A stretch of DNA of 64,000 nucleotides from Collinsella sp. AM33-4BH. Its GTDB lineage: Bacteria; Actinomycetota; Coriobacteriia; Coriobacteriales; Coriobacteriaceae. Of this stretch, positions 25,016 through 33,525 are shown piece after piece. The notes under the pieces were generated by a model that was not told the DNA's origin, made no database searches, and saw nothing but the letters and a program-made list of their open reading frames with translations. The stretch covers positions 89,519 to 153,518 of the forward strand of contig NZ_QSIN01000003.1 in assembly GCF_003469205.1 (NCBI RefSeq). The letters run 5' to 3'. Every line of letters starts with the position of its first letter. The stretch's first letter is position 1. The translations under genes and the position numbers were made by a program.

Positions 25016-27508
25016 TTAGAGGTAGCGACCGGTAATGCTCTTGGAGCAGGCCGCGATGTCGCCCGGCGTACCGGCGCAGACGACCTGCCCGCCGGCGTCG
25101 CCACCGCCCGGACCCATGTCGATCACGTAATCGGCGTTATGGATGAGGTCGAGGTCATGCTCGATCACGATAACCGTGGCGCCCTTGGCGACGAGGCCGT
25201 CAAACACGCTCAGCAGCACTTGAACATCGAGCGGATGCAGGCCGATGGTGGGTTCGTCGAATACAAATACGGCATCGTCCTGCACACGGCCCATCTCGCT
25301 TGCAAGCTTAAGGCGTTGTGCCTCGCCGCCCGAAAGCGCCGGCGTGGGCTCACCAAGCGTGAGATAACCCAAGCCCAGGTCGTGCAAGGTCTGTAAACGC
25401 ACCTGAACCTTCTTGAGTCCGACGGTCGCGTCGAGGGCCTCATCCACGCTCATATCCATAAGTTGCGGCAACGTAAGCAGGCTGCCGTCCTTGCCCTCGC
25501 GATGGATATGCGAGGCGGCATCCGCATAACGCGAGCCACGGCATGCAGGGCAGACGATCTCGACATCGGGCAAAAACTGCACGTCAAGCGATATCGAGCC
25601 CGTGCCATCGCATGTGGGGCAGTGCAAGGCGCCGGTGTTGTAGCTAAAGGCACCCGCCTTATACCCTGCCGCCTTGGCCTCGGGCGTGCGGGCGAAGGCG
25701 CGGCGCAGCTCATCATGGATGTCGGCATAGGTCGCCACCGTCGAGCGCACGTTGGCGCCGATGGGCGTAGCGTCAATCAGGTTGGCGCGTGCGATACTCT
25801 CGGCGTCGACCCAGCGCACATGGCTTGGCAGGCGCTCGCCAGCTGCCTGCGCCTTAAGCGCCGGGATGAGCGTCTCGAGCACCAGTGTCGTCTTGCCCGA
25901 ACCCGAAACACCCGTCACCGCGACAAGGCGGCCGCGCGGAATATCGACTTCGAGCGGCTTGACGGTATGGATGGCATCGGTTGCCATGCGGATGTGACCC
26001 TGGTCGAACATTTCCTCGTCAGTCACCTGCGGACGCATGCGCTTGGACTCTGTGCGCAAAAACGGGGCGATACGGCTGCCCTGCGATTGTTCGACCTCGT
26101 CCACCGAACCGGCGGCGATTACATGACCGCCGCCCGCTCCGGCAACGGGGCCCATCTCGACCAGATAGTCGGCTCCTGCCAGCACGCGCGTGTCGTGGTC
26201 GACAACAACCACGGTGTTGCCGTCGTCCACCAGGTCGCGCATCACGCCCACCAGGCCATCGACATTGGCAGGATGCAAGCCGATCGAAGGCTCGTCCAGC
26301 ACATACAGCACGCCCGTCGATCGGTTGCGTACCACGCGAGCGAGCTGCACGCGCTGGCGCTCACCCGTAGACAGCGTGGCACCGGCGCGGTCGAGCGAAA
26401 GGTAATCGAGACCCAGGTCAACCAGACGGCGGGCCGTACTCAAAAACGAATCGCAGATGTCCGTCGCCATGGGCCGCATCTCGATCGGCAAGGATACGGG
26501 CACCCCGCGCACCCACTCAATCGCCTCGCCCAGTGTCATGGCGGCCGCCTGCGCCAGATTGATACCGCGCACCTGAGGCTGGCGCGCGGCCTCAGAAAGA
26601 CGCGTGCCGCCGCAATCGCGGCACGGCCCCTCGCACAAAAAGCGTGCCACGCGCTTAAGTCCCTTGTCGTCCTTAACCTTGGCGAGCGCATTCTCGACGG
26701 TATAGACGGCGTTGTAATAGGTAAAGTCGAGCGGCGTGGCGCCCTCGCCATTCTTGGGAACGTAGAGAATGTGCTTCTTGACCGCCGGGCCATGGAACAC
26801 AATATCGCGCTCGGCGGGCGTGAGCTGGTTAAACGGCACGTCGGTGCGCACGCCCATCTCGCCGGCCACCTGCTTCATCAGATCCCACATGAGCGTGCCC
26901 CAGGGAAGCACCGCACCCTCGTTGATGGTCTTTGACTCATCGGGTACCAGACTCGCCTCGTCCACCTCGCGCATGACGCCGGTGCCTCCACAGGTAGGAC
27001 ACGCGCCGCCGCTGTTAAAAGCAAGGTCCTCGGCACCCGGCGCATAGAACTCGTGGCCGCATGCGGGACACGTGAGCGACAGGCCCGCGGCCACGTTAAG
27101 GCTCGGCTCCACACGCGTCCCGCAATGCGGACACACGTGATGGGCGCAGCGGCTAAAGAGCAGACGCAGGCTATTGTTGAGCTCGGTCATGGTGCCAAAA
27201 GTGGAACGCACGCCCGGCACGCTGGGGCGCTGATGCAATGCGAGCGCCGCCGGCACGTGCAGCACCTCGTCCACCTGGGCGTGCTCGGCCTGCGTCAGAC
27301 GACGGCGGGTATAGGTGCTGAGCGCCTCCAGGTAACGGCGCGAGCCCTCGGCATAGAGCACCCCCAGTGCCAGCGAGCTCTTGCCCGAACCCGACACACC
27401 GGCAATGCCCACGAGCCTTCCCAACGGAATGTCGATATCGATGTCCTTGAGGTTATGGACACGTGCACCGCGCACCTCGATAGCGCTTGGTTGTTGCGAC
27501 ACCGTCAT
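25016..27508 (-). CDS. UvrA paralogue (UvrA2-like excision repair ATPase)
   Basis: The 830-residue protein has two ABC ATPase halves. Walker A motifs are G-V-S-G-S-G-K-S-S (near residue 38) and G-V-S-G-S-G-K-T-T. ABC signatures are L-S-T-G-E-R-Q-R and L-S-G-G-E-A-Q-R. Walker B motifs are V-L-D-E-P-S-I-G-L-H and F-D-E-P-T-I-G-L-H. Zinc-module Cys pairs are seen (C-P-H-C, C-P-A-C, C-P-T-C-G-G, C-P-T-C-D-G, C-P-A-C-R-G). It is about 110 residues shorter than housekeeping UvrA, as in the class of paralogues (UvrA2/DrrC type) lacking the UvrB-binding insertion. Such paralogues are linked to tolerance of DNA-binding drugs. The start ATG at 27508 has GGAAGGGA upstream; no uvrB or uvrC is nearby. Confidence 0.85.
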   Translation of the reverse strand: MTVSQQPSAIEVRGARVHNLKDIDIDIPLGRLVGIAGVSGSGKSSLALGVLYAEGSRRYLEALSTYTRRRLTQAEHAQVDEVLHVPAALALHQRPSVPGVRSTFGTMTELNNSLRLLFSRCAHHVCPHCGTRVEPSLNVAAGLSLTCPACGHEFYAPGAEDLAFNSGGACPTCGGTGVMREVDEASLVPDESKTINEGAVLPWGTLMWDLMKQVAGEMGVRTDVPFNQLTPAERDIVFHGPAVKKHILYVPKNGEGATPLDFTYYNAVYTVENALAKVKDDKGLKRVARFLCEGPCRDCGGTRLSEAARQPQVRGINLAQAAAMTLGEAIEWVRGVPVSLPIEMRPMATDICDSFLSTARRLVDLGLDYLSLDRAGATLSTGERQRVQLARVVRNRSTGVLYVLDEPSIGLHPANVDGLVGVMRDLVDDGNTVVVVDHDTRVLAGADYLVEMGPVAGAGGGHVIAAGSVDEVEQSQGSRIAPFLRTESKRMRPQVTDEEMFDQGHIRMATDAIHTVKPLEVDIPRGRLVAVTGVSGSGKTTLVLETLIPALKAQAAGERLPSHVRWVDAESIARANLIDATPIGANVRSTVATYADIHDELRRAFARTPEAKAAGYKAGAFSYNTGALHCPTCDGTGSISLDVQFLPDVEIVCPACRGSRYADAASHIHREGKDGSLLTLPQLMDMSVDEALDATVGLKKVQVRLQTLHDLGLGYLTLGEPTPALSGGEAQRLKLASEMGRVQDDAVFVFDEPTIGLHPLDVQVLLSVFDGLVAKGATVIVIEHDLDLIHNADYVIDMGPGGGDAGGQVVCAGTPGDIAACSKSITGRYL

Positions 27509-27530
27509 CGCTTCCCTTCCTGTTGGTCGA

Positions 27531-27562
27531 ATGTGACAAAGGAACAGTCCCTTTGTCACATT
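27531..27562. repeat. GTGACAAAGGGAC-type palindrome, copy b
   Basis: ATGTGACAAAGGAACAG then TCCCTTTGTCACAT forms a near-perfect dyad between the UvrA paralogue and the AAA ATPase gene. Its right end reaches the ATPase stop codon. Confidence 0.75.
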
Positions 27563-28679
27563 ACTCGTGCCATAAAACACGATCTCGAATGTACTCGCCC
27601 AGCATGGGCACGCTAAACCGGACGAGGCCGTATCCGGCAGCCTCGATGACGCGCTCGCGAATCAGGCTTGCGCGATATTTACTCGCCCAGCTCTGGGTAC
27701 GGTCGCAGCGCTCAATGATATCCGCCGTGCGCGTCGGCTTGTCCTCGTCAACCGCCATAGCCTCGATAAAGAGGCGCTGAGGGCTGCGCAGACCGTAATA
27801 CAGAGGTGCGTCAACCGCTTCGTAGAACTCGGAGACGGCATCCGCATGGCCATCCTCGACATCGCGCCCTTCGATGACCTGCGAGCCACGCCGGACAGCA
27901 GACCGCCACATGTAATAGCCCACCAGCTGAACCATATAGGGATGCCCCATGCTTTTGCGCGCCGCAAGGTCCGCCGTCTCCGCGTCAGCGTAAAGACCAG
28001 CGTTTTTGACCGTCTGGATATACGAATCGCGCACCTTGGGCAAAGATATCGCCCCCAGCGTACGCTGCTGGGCACGCCGCAAAAACGTCACGCTCGGCTC
28101 TTCGAGCAGATCGTCAACCATACTGGGTAAGCCGGCGAACACCAGCGCAAGACCGCGCTGGTCGCTATCGGGCAAGCCCGTGGCATCCTGGTCTCCCAGC
28201 ACCTGCTGATAGAGAACGGCAAGAGCCGCCAGTTCCTCGATAGACGCCGATTGCGCCTCGTCAATCGCAAACAGTATGCCCTTGCCTGGACCGAGCTTCT
28301 TAAGGCGCTCGTTGACCAGCCCTCGCAACGTTTCGCCCTTTGTTCGCGCCGCCTCGACCGACATCCGGCCAAACGACGGACCGAATTCCGTTGACGTCAC
28401 AACGGGTTTATTCGAGCGAAGCGCGTCGGCCAAGCGGTCGCATAAGCCAAGCGAAGCGGAATCGGAGACAACCGCCCATCCGCGCTCATTGGCTAGACGT
28501 TGCAGCTCTCGCAGGAGAACCGTCTTGCCACAGCCGCGGTTTCCCGTAATGAGCATGAGCCTACCCGGCGCTCCGGCGCCGTTATCGAGTCCTTCCTCGA
28601 AATCTTCGATGACCGACTCGCGACCGATGAGTATCGGAGGCCGCTTGCCAGCCGTGGGCTTAAAGGGATTTGGATTCAT
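27561..28679 (-). CDS. AAA ATPase with C-terminal winged-helix-like region
   Basis: The 372-residue protein has a Walker A motif G-N-R-G-C-G-K-T at about 46-53, a Walker B motif I-L-F-A-I-D-E-A-Q at about 138-146 and a sensor-like V-F-A-G-L-P-S region. It resembles the Orc1/Cdc6-like or STAND-type AAA ATPases (ATPase_2 group) in which a C-terminal helical and winged-helix part follows. The R-S-P-Q-R-L-F-I-E-A-M segment near 308 and the late V-R-F-S-V-P-M-L-G-E-Y-I strand-helix fit that. No partner nuclease or transposase is adjacent. The start ATG at 28679 has GAGGAGG upstream, and three TTATAC repeats at exact 10-bp spacing lie just 5' of it. Role unknown. Confidence 0.7.
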   Translation of the reverse strand: MNPNPFKPTAGKRPPILIGRESVIEDFEEGLDNGAGAPGRLMLITGNRGCGKTVLLRELQRLANERGWAVVSDSASLGLCDRLADALRSNKPVVTSTEFGPSFGRMSVEAARTKGETLRGLVNERLKKLGPGKGILFAIDEAQSASIEELAALAVLYQQVLGDQDATGLPDSDQRGLALVFAGLPSMVDDLLEEPSVTFLRRAQQRTLGAISLPKVRDSYIQTVKNAGLYADAETADLAARKSMGHPYMVQLVGYYMWRSAVRRGSQVIEGRDVEDGHADAVSEFYEAVDAPLYYGLRSPQRLFIEAMAVDEDKPTRTADIIERCDRTQSWASKYRASLIRERVIEAAGYGLVRFSVPMLGEYIRDRVLWHE

Positions 28680-28714
28680 GTCGGCCTCCTCGGATTGGCA
28701 AAGGCTGGCAATAG

Positions 28715-28744
28715 TTATACCAACTTATACCGAGTTATACCAAC
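28715..28744. promoter_or_regulatory. Three TTATACC repeats at 10-bp spacing
   Basis: TTATAC starts at 28715, 28725 and 28735, with linkers CAAC, CGAG and CAAC. It lies 36-65 bp upstream of the AAA ATPase start, between that gene and a GTGACAAAGGGAC palindrome. Helically phased repeats suggest cooperative protein binding, perhaps autoregulation. On the gene's strand they read GGTATAA and may overlap a -10 box. Confidence 0.55.
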
Positions 28745-28747
28745 TCG

Positions 28748-28778
28748 ATGTGACAAAGGGACTGTCCTTTTGTCACAT
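28748..28778. repeat. GTGACAAAGGGAC-type palindrome, copy c
   Basis: ATGTGACAAAGGGAC, T, GTCCTTTTGTCACAT is a near-perfect dyad. On the minus strand its ATG TGA supplies the last codon and stop of the TetM-like gene. Confidence 0.8.
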
Positions 28779-30776
28779 GTGGCCGAAAAATTCCGCGTCT
28801 GCTGCTCGCCAGGGGCGGAAGGTGGCGGGATCGACCTTTACGTGCGCCGCGGCGGGTACGTCGTACCACTTGACGGTGTAGCCGGCGCCGTGAGAGCAAA
28901 AGACCGAATCGGGCGTGTTGGGCAAATCGGCCTCGGGCTCATAGGCGGCCGCCTCGATGACACGCTCGGCATCATGACAAGGCGCATAGCCGGCGAACTC
29001 CAGGTACAGATGGCCGCGGCCACTCGTATAGGCAGCCACCTCCAGCGCATAATCCTGCACCTCGGATGCCGGCACGCGACCCACAAGCTTCGCCCGGTCG
29101 CCCGCCATCGCCGGCGGCTCGTACTCGGCGCCCATGCGCGTGACATCCGAGAGCGCCCTGCCCACGCACTCCCCCGGTACCTCAAGCTCAAAGTGATACC
29201 ACGGCTCCAACAGCACCGCCGCGCCGGCCTCACGCGCCTGCATGAGTCCCTGGCGAATCGCACGGTACGTGGCCTGGCGAAAATCGCCGCCCTCGGTGTG
29301 TTTGGCATGCGCGCGGCCGCCCGTGAGCGTAATGCGCACATCGGTGATGGGCGAGCCAGTCAGCACGCCCAGGTGATCGCGCTCCATGGCGTTGGTGAGT
29401 GCCAAACGCTGCCAGTTAAGATCGAGCTCGTCGGTCGAGGTCACGGTGCCAAACTGCACGCCCGAACCCGCTGGCAACGGCTCCAGACGCAGATGCACCT
29501 CGGCATAGTGGCGCAGTGGCTCAAAGTGGCCCACGCCCTCGACCGGCTGCGAAATAGTCTCCTTATAGAGAATGCCGCCAGGCTCAAACGCAATCGAAAG
29601 GCCAAAGCGATCGGCCAACACCCGCTGCACGACCTCGAGTTGCACAGCGCCCATCAACTGCAAATGAATCTGCTCAAGATGCGTATTCCAGCTTACGCCG
29701 AGCATAGGATCTTCGTCCGCCAACTCAGTCAGTGCTTTGAACACCGCATGGACATCGTGTTCGCCCGGAAGCACCGTATAGGTGAGGACTGGCGCAATGA
29801 CAGGCGCATCGCCCGCAGGCTCCGCGCCCAGAGCGTCCCATGGGCGGACATGCGCAAGACCCGTCACAGCACAAATACCGCCAGCAGCAACTTCTTGGGC
29901 AAGCTCATACTTCTCGCCGTTATAGATGCGTACCTGATCGACCTTCTGCTCCCATGCCTCGGCACCGGAACGTCCTCCAATCATCTGCTTGGCATGCAGT
30001 ATGCCGCCCGTCACCTTGACCCAGGTAAGACGCTCGCCACGGTCTCCACGACTCACGCGGTAGACACGCGCGGCGAACTCCTGGGGCCATGTTCGTTCGC
30101 GCATCAGAGCGCATATGCCGTCGAGTAGCTCTGCCACACCCTGGTCCTTGAGCGCCGAGCCCGCAAAGCAGGGAAACAATTTGCGCTCGGCAACCATGCG
30201 CGACAGCGTTGCAACAGAAAGCTCGCCCGCCTCAAGAAACTCATCGAGCGCCGCCTCGTCCAACGCAGCAGCGTCCTCCTGAACGGCGCCGCCCGCCAGC
30301 AGTTCGCTGGCATCCAAGCAGCCTTCGGAAAGACGCTGCCCAAATTGTGCCAGCAAAACATCGCGGCCGGGATTCTCCAAATCGATCTTGTTGATATAGA
30401 TGAACGTCGGAATGTCATAGCGTGCAAGCAGGCGCCACAGGGTTTCGGTGTGCCCCTGCACGCCATCGTTGGCGCCCACAACTAAAATCGCGTAGTCGAG
30501 CGCACGCAGCGTGCGCTCCGCCTCGGCAGAAAAATCGACATGCCCCGGTGCATCCACGAGCATGACGTGGGTATCACCGTGGTCGAACACGGCCTGCGAC
30601 GAGAAAATCGTGATGCCACGCTCGCGCTCGATCGCGTTAGTGTCCAGATGCGAATCGCCATCGTCAACGCGGCCGCGCTTGCGAATGCGGCCCGCGTTGA
30701 ACAGCATGGACTCGGCCAGCGTGGTCTTGCCGGCATCAACGTGCGCCAAGATTCCAACGACCGCTTGCTTCGACAT
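28773..30776 (-). CDS. TetM/EF-G-like translation factor GTPase
   Basis: The 667-residue protein has the translational GTPase motifs: G1 A-H-V-D-A-G-K-T-T at 11-19, switch I R-G-I-T-I, G3 D-A-P-G-H-V-D-F and G4 N-K-I-D. The EF-G domains II to V follow. It groups by eye with ribosomal protection proteins of the Tet(M)/Tet(W) type, but identity looks modest. Many Bacillota and Actinomycetota carry such chromosomal paralogues without tetracycline resistance. No leader peptide or attenuator typical of tet genes is seen. The start ATG at 30776 has GAGGAG upstream. It probably acts on the ribosome; resistance should not be assumed. Confidence 0.75.
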   Translation of the reverse strand: MSKQAVVGILAHVDAGKTTLAESMLFNAGRIRKRGRVDDGDSHLDTNAIERERGITIFSSQAVFDHGDTHVMLVDAPGHVDFSAEAERTLRALDYAILVVGANDGVQGHTETLWRLLARYDIPTFIYINKIDLENPGRDVLLAQFGQRLSEGCLDASELLAGGAVQEDAAALDEAALDEFLEAGELSVATLSRMVAERKLFPCFAGSALKDQGVAELLDGICALMRERTWPQEFAARVYRVSRGDRGERLTWVKVTGGILHAKQMIGGRSGAEAWEQKVDQVRIYNGEKYELAQEVAAGGICAVTGLAHVRPWDALGAEPAGDAPVIAPVLTYTVLPGEHDVHAVFKALTELADEDPMLGVSWNTHLEQIHLQLMGAVQLEVVQRVLADRFGLSIAFEPGGILYKETISQPVEGVGHFEPLRHYAEVHLRLEPLPAGSGVQFGTVTSTDELDLNWQRLALTNAMERDHLGVLTGSPITDVRITLTGGRAHAKHTEGGDFRQATYRAIRQGLMQAREAGAAVLLEPWYHFELEVPGECVGRALSDVTRMGAEYEPPAMAGDRAKLVGRVPASEVQDYALEVAAYTSGRGHLYLEFAGYAPCHDAERVIEAAAYEPEADLPNTPDSVFCSHGAGYTVKWYDVPAAAHVKVDPATFRPWRAADAEFFGHM

Positions 30777-31020
30777 GGCTCTCCTCTTATTGCAAGCCCA
30801 TCGCACGCGACAATGGGCATCCTCGTTCCACACTGGATGATACAATTTACGGGCCGGCGGGCGAAGCGGGCCCTATCCCCCGACCGAGCTCATCGCCCCG
30901 CGTTGCCGCGCGGCGATTTTCGTAGGTTCGCGCCTTGCGAAAGCCGGCACCTCCCCTTTTGTCTGCCAGGACTCATCTAGGGCGATAACAACGCGCGCCC
31001 CACAACAGCGAGGAGCCACC

Positions 31021-31446
31021 ATGAAGGCATTGCTCAACGAGTTCAAGGAATTTATCAATCGCGGCAACGTGATGGACATGGCCGTCGGCGTGATTATCGG
31101 CGGCGCATTCACTGCCATCGTGACCTCGCTGACCGATAACATCATTAACCCGCTTATCTCCGTGATTGCCGGCGGCAGCGCCACCGAGATCTCGGGGCTG
31201 GTGGTGCCGGGCACCAATATCGACTTTGGCGCGTTTATCGGCGCGTGCATCAACTTTCTGATTGTGGCGGCGATCGTCTTTGCCATCGTCAAGGCATTCA
31301 ACAAGGCGCAGGAGATTGGTGACAAGCTCGCCGGTACCGCCGCCGAACAAGCTGCGCCCAAGCCCGTCTGCCCCTATTGCCTAGAAGAGGTGCACAAGGG
31401 CGCGACCAAGTGTTGCCATTGCGGAAGTGAGCTGCCCAAGGAATAG
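31021..31446 (+). CDS. mscL: Large-conductance mechanosensitive channel MscL with C-terminal zinc ribbon
   Basis: The 141-residue protein starts with the MscL signature (F-K-E-F-I-N-R-G-N-V-M-D-M-A-V-G-V-I-I-G-G-A-F near 8-30, first helix) and has a second helix at about 75-97. The family opens a wide pore under membrane tension in hypo-osmotic shock. The C-terminal 30 residues replace the usual helical bundle end with C-P-Y-C-L-E-E-V and C-C-H-C-G-S-E-L, a four-Cys zinc-ribbon-like module (Cys at about 117, 120, 131-132 and 134). The start ATG at 31021 has GAGGAG upstream. It is a single gene followed by a terminator. Confidence 0.92.
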   Translation: MKALLNEFKEFINRGNVMDMAVGVIIGGAFTAIVTSLTDNIINPLISVIAGGSATEISGLVVPGTNIDFGAFIGACINFLIVAAIVFAIVKAFNKAQEIGDKLAGTAAEQAAPKPVCPYCLEEVHKGATKCCHCGSELPKE

Positions 31447-31505
31447 TCGCGTAGGCGCAGCACTTTCAACCACACGGCAAGCACCCCAGACGCTACAATC
31501 AACTA

Positions 31506-31536
31506 AATTTGGCCCCGTTTGGGGCCATTTTTTGTT
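31506..31536 (+). terminator. Terminator after mscL
   Basis: The stem TGGCCCC with GGGGCCA and GTTT loop is followed by TTTTTTG. It lies about 60 bp after mscL, before the convergent GNAT gene. Confidence 0.75.
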
Positions 31537-31566
31537 CGAATGAATTATTGCCGTGAGGCCCGGCTC

Positions 31567-32058
31567 TTACACCTCGCGCAGCCAGTCAAACGCAACACGC
31601 GGCGTGCCGTCTGACACATACACGACGCCGGCGCGCTCGAACCCCGCCTTAATACTCGCACCCTGCATGGGCAGGTTGTCCTGATGCGTGTCGATACGCA
31701 GGTGATCGGCACGCTCTTTGGCAAAGGCAAACATCGCGGCCGCGATACCGTGCGCGGTGCCGTCGGACGCCACACGGTGCAGCACGGCGTACGGAGTGTC
31801 GCTGTGCCACTGACCGTCCTCGATGACGTCATAGCACTCGTCCGGGCCCGGCAAAAAGGCAAACGTCGCCACCACGCGACCGTCGACTTCGCACACATAG
31901 CTGCCACCGGCGGCGATATCGGCAGCCAGCTGCTCGGCCGAAGGCGTGCCCTCGGGCCACTGCGTGGCGTTGCCATGCGCGCGCATAAAGGCGCGGGCGG
32001 CATCATAGATGGCCATGACGGCGGGAATGTCGGTCTCGAGGGTTTTTCTGATCATCAC
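31567..32058 (-). CDS. GNAT-family N-acetyltransferase
   Basis: This is a 163-residue GNAT-fold protein. It opens with I-R-K-T-L-E-T-D-I-P-A-V-M-A-I-Y-D and continues with V-A-T-F-A-F. The acetyl-CoA-binding region is around V-L-H-R-V-A-S-D-G-T-A-H-G-I-A (motif A, R/Q-x-x-G-x-G/A form slightly altered), followed by L-R-I-D-T-H-Q-D-N and M-x-x-x-x-x-K-A-G-F, typical of the family end. Start could be the GTG at 32058 or the ATG one codon later; both follow GAGG. It is convergent with mscL and divergent from the next gene. The acceptor substrate is unknown. Confidence 0.8.
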   Translation of the reverse strand: MMIRKTLETDIPAVMAIYDAARAFMRAHGNATQWPEGTPSAEQLAADIAAGGSYVCEVDGRVVATFAFLPGPDECYDVIEDGQWHSDTPYAVLHRVASDGTAHGIAAAMFAFAKERADHLRIDTHQDNLPMQGASIKAGFERAGVVYVSDGTPRVAFDWLREV

Positions 32059-32131
32059 GCGGCTACCTCACGTTTATTGGTATCACTTTGATTGAGCAAT
32101 CATACCAGCGTTTGGAAAGGGCAAGGAGCGG

Positions 32132-32428
32132 ATGGGAAGCAAAAAGCGAGCCGCCTGGTCAAAGACCAAAAGTGAGTTTTTGGGCGCTGCCACCGGCGGC
32201 GATATGAGCGACCTTTTTGCGCGCGAGGACGAGCGCCGCGACGCCCTGGACGCCGAACGCGATGAGGCCTGGCGCTACAAATCGTGCGAGCGCAAAAACC
32301 GCTACGACACACGCGCCGAGGCCGAGGCCGTTATGGCCGACTGCGAAAACCACGGGCGTCGTGGCTTGGCCTGCTATAAATGCGAATACTGCGGCGGATG
32401 GCACCTGACGTCCCACCCTTGGAAATAG
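32132..32428 (+). CDS. Small Cys-containing protein of unknown function
   Basis: The 98-residue protein is basic and hydrophilic. The C-terminal half reads C-E-R-K-N-R-Y, D-T-R-A-E-A-E-A-V, then Y-K-C-E-Y-C-G-G-W-H-L-T-S-H. The C-x2-C pair, one earlier Cys (C52) and His residues suggest a zinc-binding fold. The start ATG at 32132 follows AAGGAG 5 nt upstream, a strong signal. Similar short proteins with K-x-x-Y-x-T-x-x-E-A and C-x-x-C-x-x-W-H-L exist in phages and actinobacteria, as far as I recall. Role unknown. Confidence 0.65.
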   Translation: MGSKKRAAWSKTKSEFLGAATGGDMSDLFAREDERRDALDAERDEAWRYKSCERKNRYDTRAEAEAVMADCENHGRRGLACYKCEYCGGWHLTSHPWK

Positions 32429-32476
32429 GCCCCGCATCGGCGCGGCGCTCACGCAGCACCGGCCATCGCGCGCAGG

Positions 32477-33181
32477 CTACGGGCGCGGCGGCACCAAAAC
32501 ATCGTAACGAACGGCCTTGCCCGCAAGCTGATAGCTCGGCTTAACGCCGGCAAGCAGCGGCCCCTTCACCGGTCGCTTGATAACAACCTTGCGCGGGCGC
32601 GGCGCAAGCGCAGCTTCGACCAGTGTCTCCTCATCGGCGCACGGCTGCTCCAAATGGTGCAAGAGCTGGAACTTCTTTTTAACCGCCGCGCTCTTGGTGC
32701 GCTCGGGAAACATGGGGTCCAGATACACCACATCGGGAGCCGCGAGCTCACCGTGCTCGACCAGCTCAGCCGTATGGCGAAGGCCGGCAATGCTGTCCTC
32801 GCCCGCATGTAAGCGCATGCGCGACACGGCAGCCGCAAGCGCCGGATCATCTGCCGCGCGATCCAGGGCATCTTTAAGGAGCACCGCGATCACGCAATCC
32901 TGCTCATACAAATCGACGGTAAAGCCCGCGGCGGCCAGCAGCAGCGAATCCTCGCCAAAGCCTGCCGTGGCGTCAATCGCCCATGGGCTCTCGATGCCTT
33001 TTGTGCGCGCAGCTTTCACCAGCAGCTCTTGCTGCAGACGGCCCTGCTTGAGCCTTGGAAGCATGCGGGCAAAATCGGCACGCAGCTCCATCGCGCCGTC
33101 GGTGAGCGTGAGGCCCTCGGGCTTCCCGATCAGCTCAAGCCCCGCGGCCCGAGCAACAGAAAAGGGATCGATGACGCCCAT
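32477..33181 (-). CDS. rsmJ: 16S rRNA (guanine1516-N2)-methyltransferase RsmJ
   Basis: The 234-residue Rossmann methyltransferase carries the RsmJ signature: W-A-I-D-A-T-A-G-F-G-E-D-S (SAM-binding motif I, about 66-78), V-Y-L-D-P-M-F-P near 151 (the catalytic D/NPPY-like site in RsmJ form) and a late V-V-I-K-R-P. It modifies G1516 (E. coli numbering) in the 30S subunit. I chose the ATG at 33181, 5 nt after AAGGAG; the in-frame GTG two codons earlier is too close to that site. A short membrane ORF lies upstream on the same strand and may be cotranscribed. Confidence 0.82.
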   Translation of the reverse strand: MGVIDPFSVARAAGLELIGKPEGLTLTDGAMELRADFARMLPRLKQGRLQQELLVKAARTKGIESPWAIDATAGFGEDSLLLAAAGFTVDLYEQDCVIAVLLKDALDRAADDPALAAAVSRMRLHAGEDSIAGLRHTAELVEHGELAAPDVVYLDPMFPERTKSAAVKKKFQLLHHLEQPCADEETLVEAALAPRPRKVVIKRPVKGPLLAGVKPSYQLAGKAVRYDVLVPPRP

Positions 33182-33244
33182 GGACACTCCTTCACAAGCA
33201 AAATGAATACGTGAGCGCCGCCCCTGTCGGCACTCAACCGTCCG

Positions 33245-33388
33245 CTATTGTCCCACATGCGACATGGCCCACAGCATCCCAATGCAAAGCACCGCCATCA
33301 ATCCCGTGCATACGGCAGCGATCACGGAATCGCTCATGCGCCTTCCCAACGACCGCGACTCGCGCACTTGCCCTGTTCCGTACATCAT
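33245..33388 (-). CDS. Putative 47-residue membrane protein
   Basis: This short frame starts with two ATG codons at 33388 and 33385, preceded 4 nt upstream by AAGGAGG, one of the best ribosome binding sites in the window. It encodes a basic N-terminus (Y-G-T-G-Q-V-R-E-S-R-S-L-G-R-R) and one hydrophobic helix (V-I-A-A-V-C-T-G-L-M-A-V-L-C-I-G), then M-L-W-A-M and stops with TAG. It lies 63 bp upstream of rsmJ on the same strand. I do not recognise a family. The evidence is the site and the clean helix. Confidence 0.5.
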   Translation of the reverse strand: MMYGTGQVRESRSLGRRMSDSVIAAVCTGLMAVLCIGMLWAMSHVGQ

Positions 33389-33525
33389 GGCTCCTCCTTA
33401 GACCAACTCCTTGTTACGCCTTCATCATCGCAGCGCCGCACATGAGCTGCCATCGATTTGACTTACGCCCAGCTTTCCTTTTTGAAAGGTTGGCTGTGCA
33501 GGCCCCAAGCGCTTTCAGGCGCATG

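Noticed and set aside
25016..27508. Housekeeping uvrA
   Set aside because: It is about 110 residues shorter than UvrA, apparently lacks the UvrB-binding insertion and is not near uvrB or uvrC; a paralogue is more likely.
28773..30776. Tetracycline resistance gene tet(M)/tet(W)
   Set aside because: The protein is related to ribosomal protection factors, but similarity is moderate and chromosomal paralogues without resistance are common. No tet-type leader or mobile context is seen.
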